Positions 25,641 to 34,328 of a stretch of 64,000 nucleotides of DNA are shown in pieces. Made by a program: the position numbers and the translations under genes. The stretch is taken from NCBI RefSeq assembly GCF_046773475.1, contig NZ_CP177239.1:3596001-3660000 (forward strand). Direction: 5' to 3'. Source of the stretch: Nitratireductor aquimarinus. GTDB taxonomy: Bacteria; Pseudomonadota; Alphaproteobacteria; Rhizobiales; Rhizobiaceae. Positions within the stretch are counted from its first letter, which is position 1, and each line of letters begins with the position of its first letter. A model generated the notes under the pieces. That model made no database searches and was not told the origin of the DNA. It was given only the letters and a program-made list of their open reading frames with translations.

Positions 25641-26948
25641 ATGGCACAGAAACTCATCCGCGGGCGGCTCCTGTCGTTCAAAGCCGAACCGCGGAGCATC
25701 GACGACCACGACGCCTATCTGTTTGAAGAGGATGGCGCGGTTCTGGTCGAAGATGGCGTTATCCTTGCATCCGGCAGCTTTGCCGAGGTCGCAGCAGGCG
25801 CAGAAGCGGGGCACGCGGTGGTGGATCATCGCCCGCACCTCATCCTGCCGGGCTTCATCGACGCCCATGCGCATTTTCCGCAGATGCAGGTGATCGCGAG
25901 CTATGGCGCCGAGCTTCTGGACTGGCTGAACAACTACACTTTCCCCGAAGAAACCAGGTTCTCCGACATTCAGCACGGCCGTCACATCGCCCGTCTGTTC
26001 TTCGATGAGCTGCTGCGCAACGGCACGACCACGGTTGCCGCCTATTGCTCCGTTCACAAGGAAAGCGCGGAGGCGTTTTTCAGCGAGGCGCTGGCGCGCA
26101 ACATGTGCGTTGTGGGCGGCAAGGTGATGATGGACCGCAACGCGCCGGCCGCACTCACCGATACGCCGCAGTCCTCCTACGACGACACGAAGGCGCTGAT
26201 CGGCGAATGGCACGGCAGGGGCCGGCTCAATTATGCCGTCACGCCGCGTTTCGCCATCACCTCCAGCCCCGGGCAGCTGGAGATGGCCGCAGCGCTGATG
26301 CGCGAATTCCCCGACCTTCACATGCAGACGCATCTCTCCGAAAATCACGACGAGATCGCGCTGACGGCGGAGCTTTATCCCGACGCGCCGGACTATACCG
26401 GCATCTACGAGCAGTACGGTCTGCTTGGCCCCAGGGCACTGCTCGGCCATTGCATTCATCTTTCCGAGCGCGAGGCGGATGTGCTTTCGGACACGGGCTC
26501 GGTTGCCGTGTTCTGCCCCACCTCCAACCTCTTCCTCGGCTCCGGCCTGTTCGACTATCTGCGTTATCGCAAGCGTGAGAAGCCGCTGCGTCTGGCCTCG
26601 GCGACGGATGTGGGCGGCGGCACCAATTACTCCATGCTGCGCACCATGGATGAGGGCTACAAGGTCATCGCGCTCAATGGCGAAAAGCTGAACCCGCTTG
26701 CCTCCTTCTGGCAGATCACGCGCGGCAATGCCGAGGCGCTTTCCCTGTCGGAGCGCGTGGGCACGCTGGAACCGGGCACCGACGCCGATATCGTGGTTCT
26801 GAACGCGCGCGCAACGCCGGTCATGGCGCTGCGCATGGAGCGCATCGAAACGCTGGCCGAGGAGCTTTTCCTGCTCCAGACGCTTGCCGACGACCGCGCC
26901 ATCGTGGAAACCTATGTCGCAGGAGAGGCTGCCAAAAGCGCCTTATAA
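25641..26948 (+). CDS. guaD: Guanine deaminase
   Basis: 435 residues of the amidohydrolase GuaD family. Zinc ligands are in FIDAHAHFPQ (about 71-80), QTHLSEN and LGHCIHLS; the late ATDVGGG holds the metal-binding Asp. LLDWLNNYTFPEE is diagnostic of guanine deaminase. It hydrolyses guanine to xanthine and ammonia, the entry point to the XdhAB step. It starts 3 bases after puuD and is followed 15 bases later by the glycerate kinase gene, suggesting a puuD-guaD-gck operon. Confidence 0.96.
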   Translation: MAQKLIRGRLLSFKAEPRSIDDHDAYLFEEDGAVLVEDGVILASGSFAEVAAGAEAGHAVVDHRPHLILPGFIDAHAHFPQMQVIASYGAELLDWLNNYTFPEETRFSDIQHGRHIARLFFDELLRNGTTTVAAYCSVHKESAEAFFSEALARNMCVVGGKVMMDRNAPAALTDTPQSSYDDTKALIGEWHGRGRLNYAVTPRFAITSSPGQLEMAAALMREFPDLHMQTHLSENHDEIALTAELYPDAPDYTGIYEQYGLLGPRALLGHCIHLSEREADVLSDTGSVAVFCPTSNLFLGSGLFDYLRYRKREKPLRLASATDVGGGTNYSMLRTMDEGYKVIALNGEKLNPLASFWQITRGNAEALSLSERVGTLEPGTDADIVVLNARATPVMALRMERIETLAEELFLLQTLADDRAIVETYVAGEAAKSAL

Positions 26949-26963
26949 ATTCTGGGGGCGCAT

Positions 26964-28235
26964 GTGACCGGCAGCATCGATCCGAAGGCGTTTTTCACAA
27001 GACTGTTCGACGCTGCCGTCGCCGCCGCCGACCCGGCCAAAACCATTCGCGCATTCCTGCCGGAAAAGCCCCGGGGCCGCACAATTGTGGTCGGGGCCGG
27101 CAAGGGGGTGGCCCAGATGGCGGCGGCGCTGGAAGATGCCTGGGACGGGCCTCTGGAAGGCGTGGTCGTCACCCGCTACGGCTATGGCGCGCCGACCCGC
27201 ATGATCGAGGTTCTGGAGGCGGCGCATCCGGTGCCGGATGAGGCCGGCCTTTCCGGCGCAAAGCGTCTCATGGAGAGCGTGAGCGGGCTCGGCCCGGATG
27301 ATCTGGTGATCGCGCTCGTCTGCGGCGGCGGATCGGCACTGCTGCCCGCCCCCGCAGGTTCCCTTACGCTCGCCGACGAGATCGCCGTCAACGAGGCGCT
27401 TCTGGCGTCCGGCGCGCCGATCTCGGCCATGAACACGGTGCGCAAGCACATCTCCGCAATCAAGGGCGGCAGGCTGGCCGCTGCGGCTCATCCCGCGCGC
27501 GTCGTCTCACTGATCGTTTCGGATATTCCCGGCGATGATCCGGCGCTTGTTTCATCCGGTCCGACCGTGCCCGACATGGCCAGCCGCGCGGACGCGCTTG
27601 CGGTGATCGAGACCTATGGCATGCAGCTGCCCGATGCGGTGATGCAGCATCTCGCATCACCGGCGGCAGACGCGCCAAAGCCGGATGATCCGCGTTTTGC
27701 AGGTCATGAGGTCCATGTCATCGCCTCGGCCGCGCGTTCGCTGGAAGCGGCTTCCGCCGCCGCCGAAGCGCAGGGCGTGCCTGCCGTCATCCTGTCGGAT
27801 GCGATTGAGGGTGAGGCGCGTGAGGTGGGCCGCGTTCATGCGGCGATTGCCCGCGAGGTTGCGCTGCGCGACCGGCCTTTCAGAAAGCCGGTCGTGCTGC
27901 TTTCGGGCGGCGAAACCACGGTGACGCTGCGCCGAAGCGGCGGGCGCGGCGGGCGCAACACCGAATTCCTTCTGGCGCTTGCGCTTGGCATCGAGGGTAT
28001 TTCCGGTGTCTCGGCTTTCGCCGCCGATACGGACGGCATCGACGGGTCTGAGGAGAATGCCGGCGCATTTGCCGATCACGGCACCGTCGCGCGGCTGCGC
28101 TCTGCCGGCCACGACCCGAAGGCGCTGCTTGCCGCGCATGACGCCTGGGGCGCGTTTGATGCTCTGGGCGATCTGTTCGCGCCGGGGCCAACCGGCACGA
28201 ATGTCAACGATCTGCGAGCGGTTCTGGTGCGGTGA
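26964..28235 (+). CDS. Glycerate 2-kinase / MOFRL-family protein (TtuD/GckA)
   Basis: 423 residues with GTG start (GGGGGCG upstream). The N-terminal DUF4147 domain (TIVVGAGKGVAQMAAALE, CGGGSALLPAP, MNTVRKHISAIKGGRLA) and the C-terminal MOFRL domain (LSGGETTVTL, GGRNTEFLLALAL, ADTDGIDGSEENAGAF) are both complete. Bacterial members phosphorylate D-glycerate to 2-phosphoglycerate; older annotations call them hydroxypyruvate reductase. Here it can channel glyoxylate from ureide breakdown, via tartronate semialdehyde and glycerate, into glycolysis. Confidence 0.92.
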   Translation: MTGSIDPKAFFTRLFDAAVAAADPAKTIRAFLPEKPRGRTIVVGAGKGVAQMAAALEDAWDGPLEGVVVTRYGYGAPTRMIEVLEAAHPVPDEAGLSGAKRLMESVSGLGPDDLVIALVCGGGSALLPAPAGSLTLADEIAVNEALLASGAPISAMNTVRKHISAIKGGRLAAAAHPARVVSLIVSDIPGDDPALVSSGPTVPDMASRADALAVIETYGMQLPDAVMQHLASPAADAPKPDDPRFAGHEVHVIASAARSLEAASAAAEAQGVPAVILSDAIEGEAREVGRVHAAIAREVALRDRPFRKPVVLLSGGETTVTLRRSGGRGGRNTEFLLALALGIEGISGVSAFAADTDGIDGSEENAGAFADHGTVARLRSAGHDPKALLAAHDAWGAFDALGDLFAPGPTGTNVNDLRAVLVR

Positions 28236-28238
28236 TGG

Positions 28239-28628
28239 TTACGCGCTTCTGCGCGGGCGCTCTTCCGACTGATAAACGGACAGGACATGCCCGTCCGGAT
28301 CTGCGAATTCGGCAGACCAGCCGCCCGGAGCATGGCTGACGGGCGTCACAATGGTCGCGCCTTTCTCGGCGAGGCCTTCCACGACATTGTCGATGCCACC
28401 TTCTGAGAGGTCGAACACCACAATGGGCGTGTTTCCGGGGCGGGATTCCATCTTGAAGAAGATAAGCTCGATATTGTTTTCGATGCTGGCCAGCAGCCAG
28501 TCGCCCGTCTCCTCGTCCCCTTCCATCCTCTGGACATTCAGCCCGGCCACGTCGCGGTAGAACGCTTCCGTGCGGTCGATGTCGTTGACGTAGTAGCAGA
28601 TGGTGCCGATGCGGACGTTGGAAAGCAT
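28239..28628 (-). CDS. VOC (glyoxalase/bleomycin-resistance fold) protein
   Basis: 129 residues, a single vicinal-oxygen-chelate unit: IGTICYYVNDIDRTEAFYRDVAGL at the start (two beta-alpha motifs) and EFADPDGHVLSVYQ at the end. Substrate is unknown. It lies 15 bases downstream of the sigma-factor gene on the same strand and ends 3 bases from the convergent glycerate kinase. It is therefore probably co-transcribed with the sigma factor rather than part of purine breakdown. Confidence 0.87.
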   Translation of the reverse strand: MLSNVRIGTICYYVNDIDRTEAFYRDVAGLNVQRMEGDEETGDWLLASIENNIELIFFKMESRPGNTPIVVFDLSEGGIDNVVEGLAEKGATIVTPVSHAPGGWSAEFADPDGHVLSVYQSEERPRRSA

Positions 28629-28643
28629 GTGTGTCTCCTGATG

Positions 28644-29330
28644 TTACAATGTTGGTTCTGCTTCTTGATTGCCGCAGGAGCCAGGTTTGTGAGCTTTGGG
28701 GTGAGAAAAACTTACCGCAAAGAGGTGTCCGTCCGGATCGTGGCTTGCAAGGAATGCAGAATTGCGACCGGTCAGCGGAAGAAGGTTCTGCCGGATCGTG
28801 CCGAAGGCGAGCGTGCCCGCCAGCAACTTTCCGGGAAGGGGAGCTGCATCGGGCGGGGCATCGCGCCAACGCTTGCGAAGGCCGGCAATGCGCTGACGCA
28901 GGCTCGCATCGGAAATGCGCAGAAGGTGCCGGATTTCACTGCGCGTATGACCGCCGAGCGCGAGGAGCGCAACAATTCTCTGGCCCCTTGGCAGACCGGC
29001 GAGAAACGCGCTCGGGACATCCCCGTCGTCTGCAGGCTCGAAAAGGCTTGCAGCGTTCTCACGCCTTGTCCGGCGATAGGCGGAGCGCCGTTTCGTCGCC
29101 GCCACGTTGCGCATGACGCCCTGAAGCCAGGCGCGGTTCTCCACGCATGGCCGGTTGCCGGCATTCAGCGCTGCGATCAGCGTTTCATGCAGCAGGTCTT
29201 CCGCTTCAATCTGGTGCGATGCGTGGCGATGCGCCGTTTTCAGAAGATGGCGATAGGTCGCGGGGGTGAGTTCAAGCCGGGCAGGCATCTCCTGCACTGT
29301 GCGCCTGCTATCCACCGCTCGCTCCCCCAT
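28644..29330 (-). CDS. ECF-like RNA polymerase sigma factor with C-terminal extension
   Basis: About 228 residues if the ATG at 29330 is used; a GTG at 29315 with GGGGAG upstream, or an ATG at 29288, are alternatives. Region 2 is about 22-82 (HASHQIEAEDLLHETLIAALN, WLQGVMRNVAATKRR) and region 4 about 112-152 (LPRGQRIVALLALGGHTRSEIRHLL, then SDASLRQRIAGLRKRW). About 70 further residues follow region 4, more than a minimal ECF factor. No anti-sigma gene is adjacent; the downstream gene is a VOC protein. Function is inferred from the two sigma regions only. Confidence 0.8.
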   Translation of the reverse strand: MGERAVDSRRTVQEMPARLELTPATYRHLLKTAHRHASHQIEAEDLLHETLIAALNAGNRPCVENRAWLQGVMRNVAATKRRSAYRRTRRENAASLFEPADDGDVPSAFLAGLPRGQRIVALLALGGHTRSEIRHLLRISDASLRQRIAGLRKRWRDAPPDAAPLPGKLLAGTLAFGTIRQNLLPLTGRNSAFLASHDPDGHLFAVSFSHPKAHKPGSCGNQEAEPTL

Positions 29331-29404
29331 GCTTCCAGTCAGGTGAGGAAGCTACAGGACGCAGTGCGCGCTGCAAGCAAAGACTGAGGCACAGGACGTG
29401 AAAT

Positions 29405-30379
29405 TCAGCCCGCTATATCCACCACGCCGCTTTCACCGGTCTCGGAGCCAAAGGCAAGGCGGCGGCCATCATCGTCCCAGGCCATGGCGGTGATCGCGCC
29501 CTTGCCCTGCCGGCGCAGAAGCACCTCCTTCTGGTCGGCGAAGCGCCCGGCGAGGATCATGCCGTCGGCATAGCCGATGGCGACGATTTCCTCGGTCGGA
29601 TGGCAGCAAACCTGCGTCACCATCGTGTCGCCGCGTGTTCCCAGCTCAAGTGGCGCCTTGCCCATCGGGCCGTCCTTCGCCTGGAAGGGCCAGACAATGG
29701 CTGCCGGCGCGCCGGACGTGGCGAGCCACTTGCCCTTGGCGCTCCACGAAAAGCTCTTCACCTTTCCCGGATAGCCGGCCATGCGCATATGCTTGCCATC
29801 CGCGAGTTTCCAGCCGTGCAGGGCGTTTTCCTGCATGGTGGTGACAAGGAACTTGCCGTCCGGCGAGAAGGTGATGCCGGTGTGCGCGCCCGCCCATTCC
29901 AGCTCTGTCGGCTTGCCGTCGGTGGCCGGAAAATGCAGTGTCGCGCCATTGTAGCGGGCAACCGCAAGCCGCATCCCCTTCGGCGCAAAGGCGATGCCTT
30001 CCACCGAGCGCGGGTGCTGGAATTCGCGCTGTTTTCCATCGGCAAAGCGCACATAGGCGTTGCGCCCGACCGCGAAACCGACCGTGCCCTGGGGGCCGGC
30101 TGCAACGCTGGTCACCCATTTGCGGCCGATCTCGGCCAGCGTTTCCACCGTGCCGTCAGCCGCGAGTGCTGCGACCCGTCCATCTTCGCCGCCGGTGATA
30201 AGGCGTGCATGATCGACGTCGGGGCAGGCGGCCAGCAGCCCGTCATGAACCTCTGCCCATTTGTGGCCATTGTCGAGACGATGCACCACGCCATCGGCCA
30301 GCGCGAAATGCGGAATGTCGTTCAGCCAGGCAGTGGCAATGCAATGGCTTTCGAGGTCGAGCGGGGCGACTGTGGGCAT
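29405..30379 (-). CDS. Cytoplasmic WD40-repeat protein
   Basis: 324 residues with no signal peptide. Repeating beta-propeller blades are visible (for example GVVHRLDNGHKWAEVHDG, GITFSPDGKFLVTTMQENALHGWKL, and AITAMAWDDDGRRLAFGSETGE near the C-terminus), enough for one seven-bladed propeller. It lies 70 bases downstream of the CobW gene on the same strand, so it may share its transcript. A role as scaffold or accessory for the metallochaperone is plausible but inferred from the pairing. Confidence 0.85.
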   Translation of the reverse strand: MPTVAPLDLESHCIATAWLNDIPHFALADGVVHRLDNGHKWAEVHDGLLAACPDVDHARLITGGEDGRVAALAADGTVETLAEIGRKWVTSVAAGPQGTVGFAVGRNAYVRFADGKQREFQHPRSVEGIAFAPKGMRLAVARYNGATLHFPATDGKPTELEWAGAHTGITFSPDGKFLVTTMQENALHGWKLADGKHMRMAGYPGKVKSFSWSAKGKWLATSGAPAAIVWPFQAKDGPMGKAPLELGTRGDTMVTQVCCHPTEEIVAIGYADGMILAGRFADQKEVLLRRQGKGAITAMAWDDDGRRLAFGSETGESGVVDIAG

Positions 30380-30439
30380 GTGGGCAGGTCCTGGGCGATG
30401 CCGGTCTATGGATTTTCGTGTGGCGCGGCGCGTGTTGCT

Positions 30440-30461
30440 CTGTCAGGCCTTATGCCTGACA
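30440..30461. terminator. 9-bp stem-loop over the CobW stop codon
   Basis: CTGTCAGGC (30439/30440 on) and GCCTGACAG pair around CTTAT. The loop contains the TAA stop of the CobW gene (minus strand). No strong T-run, so it is likely an mRNA 3' structure or weak terminator before the WD40 gene. Confidence 0.5.
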
Positions 30462-31559
30462 GGCCTCGAACGTGCGCTGCAGACGCTCGGTGTCGAGGTC
30501 GCGACCGATAAAGACGAGCCGCGTCTCACGCTTTTCGTCGTCGCGCCAGGGGCGCTGGTGATCGCCCTCGATGATCATGTGTACGCCCTGCACCACGAAC
30601 CGGTCCGGATCGTCCGGGAACGCGATGATGCCCTTGAGGCGCAGAATGCTCGGCCCGTCCATCTGGGTGGTCTTCTCGATCCACGGGAAGAACTTTTTCG
30701 GGTCCATCTCGCCACCGCGCAGCGACAGTGATTTCACGCCCGCATCGTGGATCGGCGAGGCAGCGCCATGGTCATGCGCATGATCGTGGTGCCCATGCCC
30801 ATGGTCGTGATCATGCCCGTGGTCATGATGATGATGATCGTGGTCGCAGTCGGGGCCGCACACATGGTCCGGATCGTCGTGATCGAGGAAGTGCGGATCA
30901 TTGTCGAGCACGCGCTTCAGATCGAATGCGCCACGGTCCAGAACCTCGGTCAGCGAAACGCCGGCGCGTTCGGCGCGGTGAATGCGGGCCATCGGGTTGA
31001 TTGCGCGGATCGTTGCCTCGACCGCCGCCAGTTCTTCCGGCGTCACGAGATCGGTCTTGTTGACGATCACGACATCGGCGAACGCGATCTGGTCTTCGGC
31101 CTCGTTGGAATCCTTCAGGCGCAGCGGCAGGTGCTTGGCGTCGACCAGTGCGACCACCGCATCGAGGCGGGTCTTGGCGCGCACATCGTCATCCATGAAG
31201 AAGGTCTGCGCCACGGGGGCGGGATCGGCCAGGCCCGTGGTCTCCACCACGATGGCGTCGAACCGGCCCGGACGCCGGGTCAGCCCTTCGACCACGCGCA
31301 CCAGGTCGCCGCGCACCGTGCAGCACACGCAGCCATTGTTCATCTCGTAGATCTCCTCGTCGGATTCCACGATCAGATCATTGTCGATGCCGATCTCGCC
31401 GAATTCGTTGACGATCACCGCATAACGCTTGCCGTGGTCTTCGGTGAGAATGCGGTTCAGAAGCGTCGTCTTGCCGGATCCGAGATAGCCGGTCAGCACC
31501 GTGACCGGGATCTGGTTCGGGGTGGTTTCGCTGGGCGTCTCGGTCTGCGCGTCGGACAT
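30450..31559 (-). CDS. CobW/COG0523 GTPase metallochaperone with His-rich loop
   Basis: 369 residues. Walker A GYLGSGKT (24-31), the metal motif GCVCC (76-80), ETTGLADP, and NKTD base recognition are intact. A loop at about 232-262 is almost only His, Asp and Gly, a metal-binding stretch, followed by the CobW C-terminal domain (about 270-365). Such proteins deliver Zn2+ (ZigA/ZNG1 type) or Co2+ in the cytoplasm; the His loop and absence of cobalamin genes favour zinc. ATG at 31559 follows GCGAGAAACC; an ATG 12 bases upstream is possible. I do not see a convincing Zur box. Confidence 0.92.
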   Translation of the reverse strand: MSDAQTETPSETTPNQIPVTVLTGYLGSGKTTLLNRILTEDHGKRYAVIVNEFGEIGIDNDLIVESDEEIYEMNNGCVCCTVRGDLVRVVEGLTRRPGRFDAIVVETTGLADPAPVAQTFFMDDDVRAKTRLDAVVALVDAKHLPLRLKDSNEAEDQIAFADVVIVNKTDLVTPEELAAVEATIRAINPMARIHRAERAGVSLTEVLDRGAFDLKRVLDNDPHFLDHDDPDHVCGPDCDHDHHHHDHGHDHDHGHGHHDHAHDHGAASPIHDAGVKSLSLRGGEMDPKKFFPWIEKTTQMDGPSILRLKGIIAFPDDPDRFVVQGVHMIIEGDHQRPWRDDEKRETRLVFIGRDLDTERLQRTFEACQA

Positions 31560-31622
31560 GGTTTCTCGCATAACTTGAAAGGTTTCTCGACTATATAAGA
31601 CGGCGTTTTGCCGATTGCACGG

Positions 31623-32387
31623 TCAGTCTTCGAAATGGGACAGATCGAACCGGTCGACATCGACAAGCAGCTCGACGAAGCCTGTGACTGCGTTGTCGAT
31701 GATGCGTTCGCCCGCTTCTGCGCTGGAAGCCGCTGCATTGCCTGTCACGCCTTCCGGCGAGAGATCGCGCATCATCCACCCGAAAGCGTGTGGGCCGTAG
31801 GCGCGCAGATGCTTGAAGTCGCGGCGGAAAGCGGCCTGCGCGGACTGAAAGTCGGCGGCCTTCTCCATGTCGACGAGATCCGGTCGCAGCGCCAGCATGA
31901 CCGATGTTTCGATGAAGCCGCCATGGATGCCCAGCGCGCGCTCCTCGTCGGAGACCAGATCCTGCGGATAGCCGAAGCGTGTCCAGCTCGTGGCGACCGC
32001 CAGCATGCCGAATCGAACGCGCAATTCCGTCGCCACGATGGTCAAAAGCGGTGAGTTTCCGCCGTGAGCGTTCAAAAGGACCAGTTTTTTTGCGCCGGCT
32101 TTGTTCTGCGCCTCACCGATGCCGACCCAGCGTTCAACGGCTTCATCGAAAGAAAGGCTGCGCGTTTTCGGCGAGTCCGAGTGTTCGATAGAATAGCCTA
32201 TCTTCTCAACCGGAAGACACGTGATGTCGAGATTTGCGGGGCAGGCGCTTTTTGCTTTTGAAGCAATGGCTTGGGCGATGATCCAGTCGGTTTCGGGCGG
32301 CAGGTGCGGGCCATGCTGCTCTGTTGCGCCCAGAGGCAAAATGGAAATCTTTTTGCCTTGAGCGGAGGGAACTTCTTGTGTGGTCAT
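31623..32387 (-). CDS. Creatininase-family amidohydrolase
   Basis: 254 residues. Metal-site motifs of the creatininase/ArfB family are present: PLGATEQHGPHLP (about 17-29) followed by TD, LNAHGGNSPL (about 107-116), IHGGFIETS and SPEGVTGNAA. Members hydrolyse cyclic or linear amides (creatinine, FAPy in riboflavin biosynthesis, mycofactocin precursor). The substrate here is unknown. It is divergent from a MarR gene and somewhat less GC-rich than its neighbours. Proximity to the ureide block could suggest an amide substrate, but no operon link exists. Confidence 0.87.
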   Translation of the reverse strand: MTTQEVPSAQGKKISILPLGATEQHGPHLPPETDWIIAQAIASKAKSACPANLDITCLPVEKIGYSIEHSDSPKTRSLSFDEAVERWVGIGEAQNKAGAKKLVLLNAHGGNSPLLTIVATELRVRFGMLAVATSWTRFGYPQDLVSDEERALGIHGGFIETSVMLALRPDLVDMEKAADFQSAQAAFRRDFKHLRAYGPHAFGWMMRDLSPEGVTGNAAASSAEAGERIIDNAVTGFVELLVDVDRFDLSHFED

Positions 32388-32561
32388 TGCTTAATACCGA
32401 CTGCCTCAAGACGAGATAACGTTGTATGCTTAGCCAAAAGTAGACCATCCCCATTGGTATGAAACTGGTCAATCTTAGGTTGCATTGAGCTTCGTTACGG
32501 CTATTTTGACCGCAGGGGCGTTCTAACTCATTCTCGAGGATGTCTAAAGGGGACTAAATAT

Positions 32562-33038
32562 ATGGCCAAAGCTGTAAGGGGCGCGACGATAGGGTTGTTG
32601 CAGTCGGCCGCCAGGCTTTCACGTACCGCTCTGGCCGAGCGGCTTCTGGCACACGGCTTCTATGCCGGCCAGGACAAGATCATGTTAGCCTTATCCATTG
32701 AAAACGGGCAAGCGCCAAGTCAGCTTGCCGGACTGTTAGGCGTCAGGCCGCCAACCATTACGAAAACAATCAATCGACTTGCAAATCAGGGGTTTTTGGA
32801 AAAGCGATTATCGGACGAAGACGGACGACGTGCCCATATTTTTCTGACCGAACAGGGCGAGCAGGCCATCAAGGCAATCGAAAAATCGGTTCGCAAAACC
32901 GAGAAGCTCGCACTGAAGGGGTTCGATAAAAAAGATCAAAAGGCCCTCGCCACGCTCCTCTTGAAAATCGAAGCCAATCTGAATGGCGAAAGCCACGACA
33001 TGATTGACGAGGACGAAGATGCGGAGGTCGATGCGTAG
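32562..33038 (+). CDS. MarR-family transcriptional regulator
   Basis: 158 residues with a complete winged helix (about 30-110: QAPSQLAGLLGVRPPTITKTINRL, then GFLEKRLSDEDGRRAHIFLTEQG) and an acidic tail (IDEDEDAEVDA). AAGGGGAC lies upstream of the ATG. It is divergent from the creatininase-family gene across 174 bases and may repress both. Codon choice includes more AT-ending codons than flanking genes, hinting at separate ancestry. Confidence 0.9.
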   Translation: MAKAVRGATIGLLQSAARLSRTALAERLLAHGFYAGQDKIMLALSIENGQAPSQLAGLLGVRPPTITKTINRLANQGFLEKRLSDEDGRRAHIFLTEQGEQAIKAIEKSVRKTEKLALKGFDKKDQKALATLLLKIEANLNGESHDMIDEDEDAEVDA

Positions 33039-33143
33039 TTAGGATCTTCGGCGTTTCCAGCGACGCCCGAGGATCGGCTTGATCAAGCTTTCTACGCAGA
33101 ATGCGTAACTAGATTGACCTTTTCCCCAGCCATGGCATAAGCA

Positions 33144-33162
33144 ACCTTAAACAGTTTAAGGT
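33144..33162. promoter_or_regulatory. 19-bp perfect palindrome upstream of the LacI gene
   Basis: ACCTTAAACAGTTTAAGGT: 9-bp perfect arms around a central A, 99 bases before the CTG start. Size and symmetry fit a LacI-family operator, so autoregulation by the downstream gene is likely. Confidence 0.6.
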
Positions 33163-33261
33163 GGCTTAATCTGTCACGACCTGATTTTGGGTTGGATACG
33201 ACGCATCTGTCGTTGTCCGACACCAGATGCGGGTTGGTATTGCGGGTAGGGGAGAGGTCGA

Positions 33262-34281
33262 CTGGCGCAGAAGATCAAGCTTTCAACAATCGCCGAAGCG
33301 CTTGGTGTTTCAACGGCGACCGTGTCTCTCGCGCTTCGCGACAGCCCGCTGGTGGCAGATGCCACGCGCCAGCGCATCAAGGAGCATGCGCGGGAGATCG
33401 GTTACATCTACAACAGGCGCGCAGCCAGCCTGCGCACCTCGCGATCCGGCATTATCGGGGTTGTGGTGCACGACATCATGAACCCGTTCTTTGCCGAGAT
33501 TCTCCGCTCCATCGAAAGCGAGCTGGACCGGTCGCGCCAGACCTTTCTGCTGTCGAACCATTACGACCAGTTGGAGAAGCAGCGCACCTTCATCGACACG
33601 CTTCTGCAGCTTGGCGCAGACGGGGTGATCATGTCACCGGCCATCGGCACGCCCCCGCAGGACATTCGTCTTGTGGAGGAGAACGGTCTGCCGACGGTGC
33701 TCATTGCACGTTCGGTAGAGGGCGCGCGCGTGCCCGTGTTCCGGGGTGACGACGCCTATGGCACGGGGCTTGCCACCAACCACCTGATCTCGCTCGGTCA
33801 CACGCGCATCGCCATGATCGGTGGCACCGATCAGACCTCTACGGGTCGCGACCGTTATCAGGGCTATGTCGACGCCATGCAGAAGGCGGGGCTGGAGATC
33901 AAGCCGCAATGGCGTTTTCCGGGGCCGCGCACCAAGCAGGCGGGCTTCGAGATCGCCGGTGCTTTCCTCGCGCTCAAGGACAAGCCGACGGCTGCCGTCT
34001 GCTGGAACGACCTCGTTGCCATCGGCCTGATGAACGGCATTGCGCGCGCTGGCCTCGTGCCGGGTGTGGATGTCTCCGTCACCGGCTATGACGATCTGGA
34101 GGAAGCCGCCATCGCCACGCCGGCGCTGACGACGGTCTGGAACGGTCAGCGTGAAGTTGGCCGCCGCGCTGCGCGGGTTCTTCTGGACCGGCTGAACGGC
34201 GCCGATGTGAACCTTGCTCAGGAGCTGATCAAGCCGGAGCTGCACATACGCCAGTCGACGGGGAAACCGGTCGAGCGCTGA
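33262..34281 (+). CDS. LacI-family transcriptional regulator, apparent CTG start
   Basis: 339 residues if started at CTG 33262. The HTH then is intact from the first residues (AQKIKLSTIAEALGVSTATVSLALRD). The next in-frame ATG-like codon is the GTG at 33322, which lies inside the recognition helix and would destroy it. An in-frame TAG at 33247 blocks any earlier start, and no ATG, GTG or TTG lies between. GGGGAGAGG is 4 bases before the CTG. The periplasmic-binding-like effector domain (about 60-335) is complete (SGIIGVVVHDIMNPFFAEIL, VTGYDDLEEA). It lies 47 bases before a 2-hydroxyacid dehydrogenase gene, which it may control. Confidence 0.88.
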   Translation: MAQKIKLSTIAEALGVSTATVSLALRDSPLVADATRQRIKEHAREIGYIYNRRAASLRTSRSGIIGVVVHDIMNPFFAEILRSIESELDRSRQTFLLSNHYDQLEKQRTFIDTLLQLGADGVIMSPAIGTPPQDIRLVEENGLPTVLIARSVEGARVPVFRGDDAYGTGLATNHLISLGHTRIAMIGGTDQTSTGRDRYQGYVDAMQKAGLEIKPQWRFPGPRTKQAGFEIAGAFLALKDKPTAAVCWNDLVAIGLMNGIARAGLVPGVDVSVTGYDDLEEAAIATPALTTVWNGQREVGRRAARVLLDRLNGADVNLAQELIKPELHIRQSTGKPVER

Positions 34282-34328
34282 CCGGTTTCGTCCTGGCCTT
34301 TACTGTTGATCTTATTGGGAGAGTGGAT

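Noticed and set aside
28629..29387. Plus-strand 252-codon frame opposite the sigma factor
   Set aside because: The minus strand shows sigma regions 2 and 4, while the plus-strand product shows no domain.
33322..34281. LacI regulator starting at GTG 33322
   Set aside because: This would begin inside the recognition helix; the reading frame upstream completes a canonical HTH from CTG 33262.
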